DNA of 14,928 bases from Fidelibacterota bacterium (GTDB taxonomy: Bacteria; Fidelibacterota; Marinisomatia; SCGC-AAA003-L08; D37C17): assembly GCA_002707765.1 (NCBI GenBank), contig PANV01000034.1:1-14928 (forward strand), given 5' to 3'. Each line of letters begins with the position of its first letter. Position 1 is the stretch's first letter. The notes under the pieces are model-generated. The model did no database searches, was not told the origin of the DNA, and worked only from the letters and a program-made list of their open reading frames with translations. Position numbers and translations under genes: made by a program. Shown in pieces: positions 7,059-14,241 of this stretch.

Positions 7059-8318
7059 TCAAGAAGAAATACGACTAATTTCCACACCTAAACCTTTTAA
7101 TTTACTTTCAAAATTTTCATAACCTCTATCAACATGATAAATTCTACTAACATTTGTTATCCCTTCTGCTGCAAGAGCAGCTAATATTAAAGCAGCTCCA
7201 GCCCTTAGGTCAGTACACATTACATCTGCAGCTTTTAGTTTATCTACACCATTTATAGTCACTACATTTTTATTTAATTTAATATTTGCTCCCAGCCTTA
7301 TTAGTTCTGGTATATGTGAAAATCTATCTTGATATATTGTATCTTCCATCATAGATTCTCCATTTGATAAACACATTACAGAAGTCCACTGCGGCTGCAT
7401 ATCTGTTGGGAAACCAGGAAAAACATTAGTAGTTACATTTAATTTTTTAATTTCACCAGAAAAATCAATAGTCATTGAGTTTTCTGTTGAATCTAATATT
7501 TTTAATCCAATATCAATAAAACTATCCAAAACCTTTTTTATATCAGATATAATTATATTTTTAAGGGTCAATCGACTTTTTGTAATTACAGTAGCGGCAA
7601 TAAAAGTTCCAGCTTCTATTCTATCAGGAATGATTGTATGTTTTATATTTATTGATGATTTGCTATCATTTGGATAAATAATGAGATTTTTTGTACCAAT
7701 TCCATCAATTTTTAATCCCATTTTTACCAAAAAGTGACATAAATCTGTTATTTCTGGCTCCATTGCAGCGTTTTTTATTCTTAGCTGAGAATTTAAATTA
7801 AAGCATCCCATAAGAACATTCCCTGTTGCTCCAACACTTGAAACTTTAAAAATTATATCTGTTCCAGATAATTTTCCAGTAGCTTGAATATATCCATTTT
7901 TAAGAACAACCTCTGCTCCCATTTGTTCAAATGCTTTTAAATGAAAATCTACAGGCCTAGGTCCCCAGGCACATCCACCAGGTAATGAAACTGAGGCTTT
8001 TTGAAACCTTGATAAAAGTGGACCCAATACATAAAACGATGCTCTCATAGTTTTTACCAAATCATATGGAGCATTTGGATTATTACAAGACCTGGTATCA
8101 ATTTTTAAAGTATTATTAGATGATGAGATAATTCCACCAATTATCTCTATGAGCTTAATCATTGTCCTTGTGTCTCTTAAATCTGGAACATTAGAAACCT
8201 CATATACACCAGGCCTGGCTATTGTAGCAACCATGATAGGAAGAGCAGCATTTTTAGATCCACTTATTTCAACTGTTCCACTAATTTTTGATGGGCCTGT
8301 TATTTTAAAACTATCCAT
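7059..8318 (-). CDS. murA: UDP-N-acetylglucosamine 1-carboxyvinyltransferase (MurA)
   Basis: This 419-residue enzyme matches the family length. It transfers enolpyruvate from phosphoenolpyruvate to UDP-GlcNAc, the first committed step of peptidoglycan synthesis, in the cytosol. The catalytic lysine is K22 (in ISGSKNAALP). The PEP-binding and fosfomycin-reactive cysteine is C116 in LPGGCAWGPRPVD. D306 lies in FPTDMQPQ, and R372 in DLRAGAAL. The cysteine is retained rather than replaced by aspartate, so the enzyme should be fosfomycin-sensitive. The ATG at 8318-8316 overlaps the end of the VanZ-like gene by 8 bases, so it is probably coupled to it. It is the last gene of the long right-hand array. 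No intrinsic terminator is obvious between it and the next gene. Confidence 0.98.
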   Translation of the reverse strand: MDSFKITGPSKISGTVEISGSKNAALPIMVATIARPGVYEVSNVPDLRDTRTMIKLIEIIGGIISSSNNTLKIDTRSCNNPNAPYDLVKTMRASFYVLGPLLSRFQKASVSLPGGCAWGPRPVDFHLKAFEQMGAEVVLKNGYIQATGKLSGTDIIFKVSSVGATGNVLMGCFNLNSQLRIKNAAMEPEITDLCHFLVKMGLKIDGIGTKNLIIYPNDSKSSINIKHTIIPDRIEAGTFIAATVITKSRLTLKNIIISDIKKVLDSFIDIGLKILDSTENSMTIDFSGEIKKLNVTTNVFPGFPTDMQPQWTSVMCLSNGESMMEDTIYQDRFSHIPELIRLGANIKLNKNVVTINGVDKLKAADVMCTDLRAGAALILAALAAEGITNVSRIYHVDRGYENFESKLKGLGVEISRISS

Positions 8319-8670
8319 TTTTAATTTTCTTGTATATGTACATTATAATTAACGATGTAAATCCACCTAATATGTTAATACTAAAGTCATTTAAAGTCAA
8401 AGTCCTAGTAGCTGAAAATACTTGTATACCTTCATCGAAAACAGATAAGACTATTAGGTAAAAAAAAATTATAAAAAAAAATAACGAATCAAGTTTATCA
8501 TAAAAATATAGAGATAATAAAAATCCTAATACTAGAAATTCTAAAAAATGTACATATTTAGAGTAAACCCATAAATGTGGACTGAAAGACAATTCAGCAA
8601 GTGATGTAAATATCATTATTAATAAATATAAAATTAATAAAATGAAATTATTTTTTTTAGATATTCTCAT
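8311..8670 (-). CDS. VanZ-family small membrane protein
   Basis: This 119-residue protein has about four membrane helices (roughly residues 9-24, 40-57, 62-78 and 97-113). It shows the VanZ-like signature: K38-x-x-H41-x-x-E44 in the second helix, then D79-E80 and Q83 after the third helix. R89, D95 and N99 in a TLNDFSINILGG context complete the motif. VanZ homologues are linked to low-level glycopeptide resistance in some Gram-positives, but most family members in other phyla have no proven role. Here it sits 8 bases after acpS and overlaps murA by 8 bases. That location beside a cell-wall gene fits a cell-envelope function but does not prove one. Length and motifs are complete. Confidence 0.85.
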   Translation of the reverse strand: MRISKKNNFILLILYLLIMIFTSLAELSFSPHLWVYSKYVHFLEFLVLGFLLSLYFYDKLDSLFFFIIFFYLIVLSVFDEGIQVFSATRTLTLNDFSINILGGFTSLIIMYIYKKIKNG

Positions 8671-8678
8671 ATACTATC

Positions 8679-9041
8679 TTAATTTATATCAGCATGAACA
8701 AAGGCAATAGCATAATTCTTTTCGTGCGATACTGAAATATAAAAAACAATATTTTGATAAAAACCAGTTATATCAATTTCTACGAAAGGAGAAAAATCTT
8801 TCTTATTTAGTATTTGTATAGATTTAAAAGTTGGAATATATTTAATTCTGCCCGATGAATATAAAGCTTTTTTAACGGCTTCTTTACCAGCAAATTTTCC
8901 GCTAAATGAAAGTTCAGGATAAGGTCGTGATAAACAATAATCGATTTCTTTTTTTGAATAAACCCTATGGATAAATCTTTCATTATTAAGTAATTTTTTT
9001 ATTCTAGAAACTTTCACAATATCTGTTCCCACAGAAATCAT
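8679..9041 (-). CDS. acpS: Holo-[acyl-carrier-protein] synthase (AcpS)
   Basis: This 120-residue protein of typical AcpS length moves the 4'-phosphopantetheine arm from coenzyme A to a serine of apo-ACP, activating fatty acid synthesis. The metal-binding residues are D7 in VGTDIV near the N-terminus and E54 in KFAGKEAVKKAL. The C-terminal SHEKNYAIAFV strand is also conserved. It probably works as a trimer, as in the family. Its start overlaps the HAD phosphatase stop by 4 bases (ATGA), indicating translational coupling. The VanZ-like gene follows after 8 bases. Confidence 0.96.
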   Translation of the reverse strand: MISVGTDIVKVSRIKKLLNNERFIHRVYSKKEIDYCLSRPYPELSFSGKFAGKEAVKKALYSSGRIKYIPTFKSIQILNKKDFSPFVEIDITGFYQNIVFYISVSHEKNYAIAFVHADIN

Positions 9042-9724
9042 AAAATACTATTCTCACTTTTAACTATTTCAATTAATTCATGAATAGTATCTAATTCGTA
9101 ATCTGCTCCAGAATTTTCAATAATTTCTATTGCACCGTATTTAGCATATGCAGTTTTCATTCCTAATTGATTTGCACCTTTAATATCTCTCTCTGGCCAA
9201 TCTCCAACCATAAGGCAATCCGAAAAGTCAACATTTAATAATTTTTTAATTTTTTTAAATGGTTCTTTTGCAGGTTTATGAAAACCTGTGTCATCAAAAG
9301 TGACGACTTCATGAAACATTTTATGAATTTTTAATATATATAATCTTATCCATGCTTCTCTACTAGGCGCATCTGATAAAATACCCAGCTTTAATCCAAA
9401 ATTAGATAAATTAACTAATGTATCTTTAACTCCAGGATATAAGGATAAAGATGCTTCCTTGGCAATTTTATACTCAACAATCCCTGAAGCAAGCATTTTA
9501 TAATCAATTTTTCCTACTTCATTAATAATAAATTCATTTAAAACTTTTTGGTGTTCGTAGCCTTTAGAATTATAAATATTAAATATTTTTTCAATGGCTA
9601 CATCTTTTTCTAAATCTAGGCCATTCTTCTTCATCCCATCAACAGCAGCAGAAATTGCGTTTGACTTCATTGTCATGAAATCTAGCAAAGTGTTATCAAT
9701 ATCAAATATTATAGCCTTAATCAT
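9038..9724 (-). CDS. HAD-superfamily (subfamily IA) hydrolase, phosphatase-like
   Basis: This 228-residue protein carries all four HAD motifs. The nucleophile motif DIDNT has D8 and D10, motif II has S117 in GILSDAP, motif III is K150 in GFHKPAKEPF, and motif IV is GDWPERD with D175 and D180. A helical cap domain lies between motif I and motif II (about residues 18-95). The layout is that of subfamily IA phosphatases such as phosphoglycolate phosphatase-like and nucleotidase-like enzymes. The family is too broad to name a substrate from sequence. It starts 9 bases after the TPR gene's stop and overlaps acpS by 4 bases. Confidence 0.9.
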   Translation of the reverse strand: MIKAIIFDIDNTLLDFMTMKSNAISAAVDGMKKNGLDLEKDVAIEKIFNIYNSKGYEHQKVLNEFIINEVGKIDYKMLASGIVEYKIAKEASLSLYPGVKDTLVNLSNFGLKLGILSDAPSREAWIRLYILKIHKMFHEVVTFDDTGFHKPAKEPFKKIKKLLNVDFSDCLMVGDWPERDIKGANQLGMKTAYAKYGAIEIIENSGADYELDTIHELIEIVKSENSIL

Positions 9725-9733
9725 TTCAAGCTT

Positions 9734-11062
9734 CTAATTGCAAGCAGGAGATTTGAAATGTTGAGCAGCCCAATCCTGTAACTGCTTAACTTGTCTTCTA
9801 TCATATCTTTTAGCTTTTTTTAATGCATCATCTGCAGCAATTTTATTACATAAGTATACATTTGCAGTAGCTAGTGAAATCAAAGCTGGTCCATAATTTC
9901 TTTTTAAAGATAGAGCTTGATTTGAATTACTTATAGCAGATTCAAACTTTTTTTCTTCATTGTCAAGAAATGCCAATTGTGAATAAAGGAAAAAAGATTT
10001 AGGATCAATAGATATTCCATCATTTGCATATTTCCTTGCACTAAAGTAATCTTTTTCATCTAGGTATATATTTACAATCAATTCATAGGCTTTGATATAC
10101 GATGAGTTAATTTTCAATAAATCAAAAATTTCATTTTTCGATTTTGAAAAATTTTGTTTCTTATAAAATAAGTTTGCCAAAGCAAATCTTGCCTTTATAT
10201 ACGTTGGTTCATTTTTAATTGATAGATTAAAAAATTTCTCAGCATCATCAAATGAATTATTTTTTTGATAACAACTAGCAAGTAAATATAAAATTTTATA
10301 ATTACCTTTTTCAAAATCATTACCTAAACCAAGTTTAAAACTTTCTATTGCAAGATCATAGTCTTGAATCTTCATATAAAGCTGGCCTAAATAAAAATGT
10401 GCTACATTATAATTGTCATCATATTCAGTAGCTTTTTTATAGTAAGATAAAGCATTACTTAGCTCGTCATTAGATGCGCTAGTTTTACCTAGATTTGTTA
10501 AATATTTAGCTATGTTATTAATTTCAGAATCATATTTATTCCGTAATTCATTTGCAGCAATATAGCTGGAGATGGCTAAATCTAATACAGTAAAATCTAA
10601 TGAATCAATATCTGAGGAATTCATATATTTTTTTTTATAAGCGTGACCAAGTCCACCGTAAAACAAAGATATTTTGCTAAGCTCATCATCTTCTAATATT
10701 TTTTTGTATTCTGATATTGCTTCATCGACATCTATTTTTTCTAATGTATATTTAGCAGATTTATAATTTTGTAAAACTTTGGTAAGACTAACTGATAAAT
10801 TTTGATAAGTGTCTCCTCTATCAATTTGTAAAAGTTTATCAAGATAATTTTTGGCTTCATTAAAATTTTCTAGTTTAAATAAAATATTGTATGATAATAG
10901 AAGACATTCCTCTGAAGACAATTCAATTCCACCTATACTTAGAATTTCTAACAATGCATCATCATATAATTTATCATTGAAAAGTGAATTTGCTTTTGAA
11001 CAATCTTCAGCTAGAGAAATACCTAAAAATGATAAAGTTATTAATAGTTTAGCTAATAGCAT
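9734..11062 (-). CDS. Exported tetratricopeptide-repeat protein
   Basis: This 442-residue protein has an N-terminal signal peptide (about residues 1-19, ending SLA before EDC). The cysteine at 21 does not form a proper lipobox, so a soluble periplasmic form is more likely than a lipoprotein. From about residue 55, and most regularly from 183 to 390, it is built of TPR-type helix pairs of about 34 residues, for example around 217-250, 255-288, 289-322, 323-356 and 357-390. These have the usual A/G-Y-L-A-P spacing. TPR arrays bind partner proteins; the partner is unknown. The ATG at 11062 is preceded by AAAGGA with 7 bases spacing. The gene starts 24 bases after the mature end of the tRNA-Leu, so its mRNA leader is probably made by tRNA 3' processing. 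It ends in a cysteine-containing tail (PACN). Confidence 0.88.
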   Translation of the reverse strand: MLLAKLLITLSFLGISLAEDCSKANSLFNDKLYDDALLEILSIGGIELSSEECLLLSYNILFKLENFNEAKNYLDKLLQIDRGDTYQNLSVSLTKVLQNYKSAKYTLEKIDVDEAISEYKKILEDDELSKISLFYGGLGHAYKKKYMNSSDIDSLDFTVLDLAISSYIAANELRNKYDSEINNIAKYLTNLGKTSASNDELSNALSYYKKATEYDDNYNVAHFYLGQLYMKIQDYDLAIESFKLGLGNDFEKGNYKILYLLASCYQKNNSFDDAEKFFNLSIKNEPTYIKARFALANLFYKKQNFSKSKNEIFDLLKINSSYIKAYELIVNIYLDEKDYFSARKYANDGISIDPKSFFLYSQLAFLDNEEKKFESAISNSNQALSLKRNYGPALISLATANVYLCNKIAADDALKKAKRYDRRQVKQLQDWAAQHFKSPACN

Positions 11063-11086
11063 ATATGTATCCTTTCTGATTTACTT

Positions 11087-11173
11087 TGGTGCTGAAGGCG
11101 GGATTTGAACCCGCATGGGACTAATCCCACTGCCCCCTCAAGACAGCGTGTATACCAATTCCACCACTTCAGC
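11087..11173 (-). tRNA. tRNA-Leu (anticodon GAG), CCA encoded
   Basis: The minus strand folds into a class II cloverleaf of 87 bases. The acceptor stem is GCTGAAG (11173-11167) with CTTCAGC (11097-11091), then discriminator A and an encoded CCA (11089-11087). The anticodon stem CTGTC/GGCAG encloses the 7-base loop TTGAGGG, giving anticodon GAG (11139-11137) for CUU/CUC leucine codons. A long variable arm (TGGGATTAGTCCCA region) and a T-arm containing GGTTCAAATCC follow. It lies 7 bases after the secG stop and 24 bases before the TPR gene, inside an operon. A tRNA-Leu(GAG) next to secG is also the arrangement in E. coli (leuU). Confidence 0.97.
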
Positions 11174-11180
11174 TAAAACT

Positions 11181-11510
11181 TTATTTAATCGTATCTTGAA
11201 CGGAAGATTCAAATGATTCGACTTCTCCTTGAATAACTGAATTACTTGAGACTGAAGAGTTTGTTTCATTAGGTCGGGACATTACATTCAAAATAATAGC
11301 CATAACCATAAACAAAGTTGCTAAAACAGTTGTTACTTTGACTAGTAGCTTATCGGCTCCTTCACCTCCAAACGCAGCATCAAGACCAGCGTTGCCTGCA
11401 ATACCTGAACCCATTCCTCCAGTTTTACTTGATTGCATCAAAATAATTCCAACTAGTAATAAACAAATTAAAACAAAAATAAAAATAACTATATAGTATA
11501 AATATCCCAA
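11181..11510 (-). CDS. secG: Protein translocase subunit SecG
   Basis: This 109-residue protein has two membrane helices (about residues 3-24 and 55-77). The conserved SecG linker LMQSSKTGGMGSGIAG (about 24-39) and LDAAFGGEGADKLL lie between them. A short serine-rich acidic tail follows. It is the accessory subunit of the SecYEG inner-membrane export channel. The start is TTG at 11510-11508. It is fixed by GGAG at 11520-11517 with 6 bases spacing and by the need for the first helix; the next in-frame Met (residue 25) would lose that helix. The ribosome site directly follows the tpiA stop codon. tRNA-Leu follows after 7 bases. Confidence 0.95.
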   Translation of the reverse strand: MGYLYYIVIFIFVLICLLLVGIILMQSSKTGGMGSGIAGNAGLDAAFGGEGADKLLVKVTTVLATLFMVMAIILNVMSRPNETNSSVSSNSVIQGEVESFESSVQDTIK

Positions 11511-11516
11511 ATTTTT

Positions 11517-11520
11517 CTCC
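11517..11520 (-). promoter_or_regulatory. Ribosome binding site fixing the TTG start of secG
   Basis: The minus strand reads GGAG, extended to AAGGAG if the last two bases of the tpiA stop codon are used, 6 bases before TTG. It decides in favour of the non-ATG start at 11510. Confidence 0.8.
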
Positions 11521-12264
11521 TTAAAGTTGTTTAAATATTTTATAAAAAGAATTTACTTCTAAAGAAGCACTGCCAATTAGAAAACCATCAACATTATCAA
11601 TATTTATGATTTCTGAAGCATTGTTTTCATTAACACTTCCACCATACAATAAGTATATATTACAATTATTTGTATAAATATTATTAATAATTTTTTTTAT
11701 TAATTTCATATTTTGTTTAATTTCATTGTGTCCTGCTGCTTGACCTGTCCCTATTGCCCAAACTGGTTCATATGCTATCAAAACATCTTTTTCTGATTTG
11801 AAGTTAATTTTTGAAAATGCTTTTGTAATTTGCTTTTCTAATACTTTATAAGTTAACTTACCCAATTTTTCATCTAATTTCTCACCTATACATAAAATTG
11901 GAATTATTTGTGAGTTATAAATCTCTTTCATTTTTAATGAAACAGATTCATTTGTCTCATTAAGGGATTCTCTTCTTTCAGAATGACCAATAATTACATA
12001 TTTACAATTATGCGAAGTTAACATATCTACTGAAATTTCTCCAGTTGATGAGGGACTATTTAAATATGAAACATCTTGAGCACCTAAACTCAATTGAGGA
12101 TTTAACTTATTAAATAAAAATAAAGAATCATATGATGGACAAATTACTAATTCACAGCTATTAGATGATAAATCTTTTTGCGTGATTTTTTTTAAAAAAT
12201 CATTTGATTCAATAAAATTTTTGTTCATCTTCCAATTTGCAACACATATTTTTTTTCTAATCAT
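11521..12264 (-). CDS. tpiA: Triose-phosphate isomerase
   Basis: Starting at the ATG 12264-12262 the protein has 247 residues, the usual length. It begins MIRKKICVANWKMN, as the family does. A longer frame opens at 12303 but would add 13 residues lying inside the pgk gene with no family counterpart. Catalytic residues are N10 and K12 in ANWKMN, H94 in IIGHSERRE, and E166 in AYEPVWAIGTG (which starts the flexible loop 6). The phosphate-binding YGGSV and GFLIGSASL segments follow. The enzyme interconverts dihydroxyacetone phosphate and glyceraldehyde 3-phosphate in glycolysis and gluconeogenesis. It overlaps the pgk stop by 8 bases and is followed by secG after 10 bases. Confidence 0.97.
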   Translation of the reverse strand: MIRKKICVANWKMNKNFIESNDFLKKITQKDLSSNSCELVICPSYDSLFLFNKLNPQLSLGAQDVSYLNSPSSTGEISVDMLTSHNCKYVIIGHSERRESLNETNESVSLKMKEIYNSQIIPILCIGEKLDEKLGKLTYKVLEKQITKAFSKINFKSEKDVLIAYEPVWAIGTGQAAGHNEIKQNMKLIKKIINNIYTNNCNIYLLYGGSVNENNASEIINIDNVDGFLIGSASLEVNSFYKIFKQL

Positions 12265-13453
12265 TGCCACCCCATGATTGTATAAGTTCAAGTTTTTCTC
12301 CACTCAAAAGCTTTAAAGAAGCTCCTCCTCCTGTTGAAACATGTTTAAAATTGCTACTTAAACCAAGTTCAATTATTGCACTTGCAGTGTCTCCACCTCC
12401 AACAATAGAAGTCAAATTATTGATTGAAGATAGTTGTGATATAGTTTCAGCTAATTTAGCAGTACCATTTTTATATAAATCTATTTCAAAAACTCCCATT
12501 GGACCATTCCAAATTATTTTTTCCAAGGATTTTATTTCATTTAAAAATAAATCTATTGTTTTACTACCAATATCAAGACCAATATCATCCTGGGCAAAAT
12601 TATTTATACTTTTTTCCTCAATATTTGATGAACTACTAATTTCTTTTGCGCAAACAAAATCTTCAGGAAGAAAAATTTTTGTTTTTGTATTTATTGACTT
12701 TTCAAGTATTTCTTTAGCAATACCTAACATTTTTTTTTCAAATAAACTATTTCCAATTTTCTTATTCATTGATTTAAGAAAAGTAAAAGACATTCCTCCC
12801 CCAATGAATATAGAATCAGCTTTATCTAAGAAGTGATTTATCATACCTAGCTTTGTAGAAACTTTAGCACCACCTAAAATAACACCAAATTTTTTATTCA
12901 ATTTTATATTAGTCAGATAATTCAATTCTTTATCCATCAGAAAACCAAAACATTTTTTTTTAAAAAAATTAAGAATTGACGAATTAGAGGCGTGAGATCT
13001 ATGTGACGTTCCAAAAGCATCATTTACATAAATTTCAGCATGTTGTGATAATTTAAATGCAAAAGTATCTGAATTATTTAACTCGCCTGAATGAAATCTT
13101 AAATTTTCTAATAGATGTATTTCTTTAGGATTCAAGTTTTTTGAAATATTTATTGATTTTTTTGAAATACAATCTTCTGAAAAAATAACATTATTTTTAT
13201 CAAAATATTTTTTTAAATAAAGATAGATTGGATATAGAGATAGATTACTTTTTTTAGACTTAGGCCTACCTAAATGAGACATAATTATAATTTTTGCTTT
13301 TTCTTTAATGCAGTACTTTATTGTTTCCATAGAAGCCTTCAATCTAAAGTCGCTTGAAATTTCCTTTCCAATCATTGGAACATTGAAATCTGCCCTAATA
13401 AGTACACTTTTGCCTCTAAGATTTGTTTGATTTATTTTTTTAATTGTTTTCAA
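12257..13453 (-). CDS. pgk: Phosphoglycerate kinase
   Basis: This 398-residue enzyme matches bacterial Pgk length. The N-domain substrate residues lie in RADFNVP (D22, N24), the MSHLGRP block (H60, R63) and LLENLRFHSGE. The C-domain nucleotide site includes GGAKVSTKLGMI and VGGGDTASAI, and the protein ends with the STGGGASL loop and a short tail. It makes ATP from 1,3-bisphosphoglycerate in the cytosol. The start is TTG at 13453-13451. It overlaps the TGA stop of the small upstream gene in a TTGA arrangement, with GAGG at 13464-13461 as a well-placed ribosome site, so translation is probably coupled. The gene is very AT-rich (about 18-27% GC on sampled lines), which is unusual for a normally well-expressed enzyme. 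tpiA overlaps its 3' end. Confidence 0.97.
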   Translation of the reverse strand: MKTIKKINQTNLRGKSVLIRADFNVPMIGKEISSDFRLKASMETIKYCIKEKAKIIIMSHLGRPKSKKSNLSLYPIYLYLKKYFDKNNVIFSEDCISKKSINISKNLNPKEIHLLENLRFHSGELNNSDTFAFKLSQHAEIYVNDAFGTSHRSHASNSSILNFFKKKCFGFLMDKELNYLTNIKLNKKFGVILGGAKVSTKLGMINHFLDKADSIFIGGGMSFTFLKSMNKKIGNSLFEKKMLGIAKEILEKSINTKTKIFLPEDFVCAKEISSSSNIEEKSINNFAQDDIGLDIGSKTIDLFLNEIKSLEKIIWNGPMGVFEIDLYKNGTAKLAETISQLSSINNLTSIVGGGDTASAIIELGLSSNFKHVSTGGGASLKLLSGEKLELIQSWGGND

Positions 13454-13593
13454 TCAATTTCCTCATAATCGACATCTATAATATCACTATTTTTTTTGTC
13501 TTTAGATTGTTTTTTAAAATAAGGTAAAATAAAAATATTTATGAAAGATCTGAAAACCAAAAAAATAAAAACTAACAGTAAAAATTTAAACAT
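13450..13593 (-). CDS. Small membrane protein, 47 residues, with acidic DYEEID tail (DUF4834-like layout)
   Basis: The ATG at 13593-13591 directly abuts the deoxynucleoside kinase stop. The frame ends at TGA 13452-13450, overlapping the pgk TTG start by 4 bases. The product begins MFKFLLLVFIFLVFRSFINI (one membrane helix, about residues 2-24). It continues with a basic lysine-rich stretch (27-34) and ends in IIDVDYEEID. The layout of one helix, a charged linker and a terminal DYEE-type tail resembles the Bacteroidetes DUF4834 group as I remember it, though this protein is shorter. No function is known. Support for it being real: the frame exactly fills the only gap in an otherwise gapless operon and it has a sensible membrane topology. 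There is no clear Shine-Dalgarno, so it would rely on coupling to the upstream gene. Confidence 0.75.
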   Translation of the reverse strand: MFKFLLLVFIFLVFRSFINIFILPYFKKQSKDKKNSDIIDVDYEEID

Positions 13594-14241
13594 TTATAAT
13601 TTTAAACTTTTATTAGGATTATAGTATTTAGTGCCATTAATAGGTTTTTGAATAATATTTAAAATTTCGTTCAAATCATTTTTATCATTTACAAAATCTA
13701 TATCATTGGTATTTATAATTAGTAAAGGTGATTTGTCATATCTGAAAAAAAACTCATTATAAATTTGATTTAAGGCATCAATATAATTCCAATCCATGTT
13801 TGACTCATAATTTCTACCTCTATTTTTGATATTTTTCATTAGCCTATCTGTATCTGATTGAAGAAAAATAATTAAATCAGGATTAATCATATTTTTTTCT
13901 AAAATGAGTGCCACATTATCATATAAATTCATCTCTTTTTCACTTAAGTTTAATGAAGCAAAGATTCTATCTTTCATAAACATGTAATCAGAAACAATTG
14001 ATTTAGTAAATATATCTATTTGTTGAAATTCTAATTGTTGTTTATACCTAGATAGCAGAAAAAAAAGCTGAGTTTGAAAAGCATATCTTTCGGAATCTTT
14101 ATAAAATTCAGATAGAAATGGATTATCTTCAAACTCTTCTAAAATAAGCTTGCACTGAAGTTTCGCAGCAAGAATTTTAGATAAGCTTGTTTTTCCAACG
14201 CCAATACTTCCTTCAACAGCTATATGGTATGCTTTCTTCAT
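13594..14241 (-). CDS. Deoxynucleoside kinase (dAK/dGK type)
   Basis: This 215-residue protein is of the deoxynucleoside kinase family (phosphate transfer from ATP to the 5'-OH of deoxynucleosides; salvage, cytosol). The P-loop GSIGVGKTS is at residues 11-19. The catalytic-base region is LEEFEDNPFLSEFY with E35/E36. The Q-rich helix YAFQTQLFFLLSR follows at 53-65. The D91-R92 pair is in MKDRIFA, and the arginine-rich lid RGRNYE is at 141-146. The pattern matches bacterial deoxyadenosine/deoxyguanosine kinases more than thymidine kinase, but the exact base preference cannot be read from sequence. The ATG overlaps the folK stop as ATGA. The small membrane-protein gene starts directly after its stop. 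Confidence 0.93.
   Translation of the reverse strand: MKKAYHIAVEGSIGVGKTSLSKILAAKLQCKLILEEFEDNPFLSEFYKDSERYAFQTQLFFLLSRYKQQLEFQQIDIFTKSIVSDYMFMKDRIFASLNLSEKEMNLYDNVALILEKNMINPDLIIFLQSDTDRLMKNIKNRGRNYESNMDWNYIDALNQIYNEFFFRYDKSPLLIINTNDIDFVNDKNDLNEILNIIQKPINGTKYYNPNKSLKL

Noticed and set aside
9734..11062. TPR protein considered as a lipoprotein
   Set aside because: The cysteine at residue 21 is preceded by LAED, which does not match the lipobox pattern of a small residue directly before cysteine.
12265..12303. Upstream extension of tpiA to an earlier ATG at 12303
   Set aside because: The extra 13 residues lie inside pgk and have no counterpart in the enzyme family. The ATG at 12264 gives the standard N-terminus and length.
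12264..12836. 190-codon open frame on the plus strand
   Set aside because: It is the antisense of pgk, which has full family motifs. The antisense translation has no recognisable domain and long open frames opposite AT-rich genes are expected.
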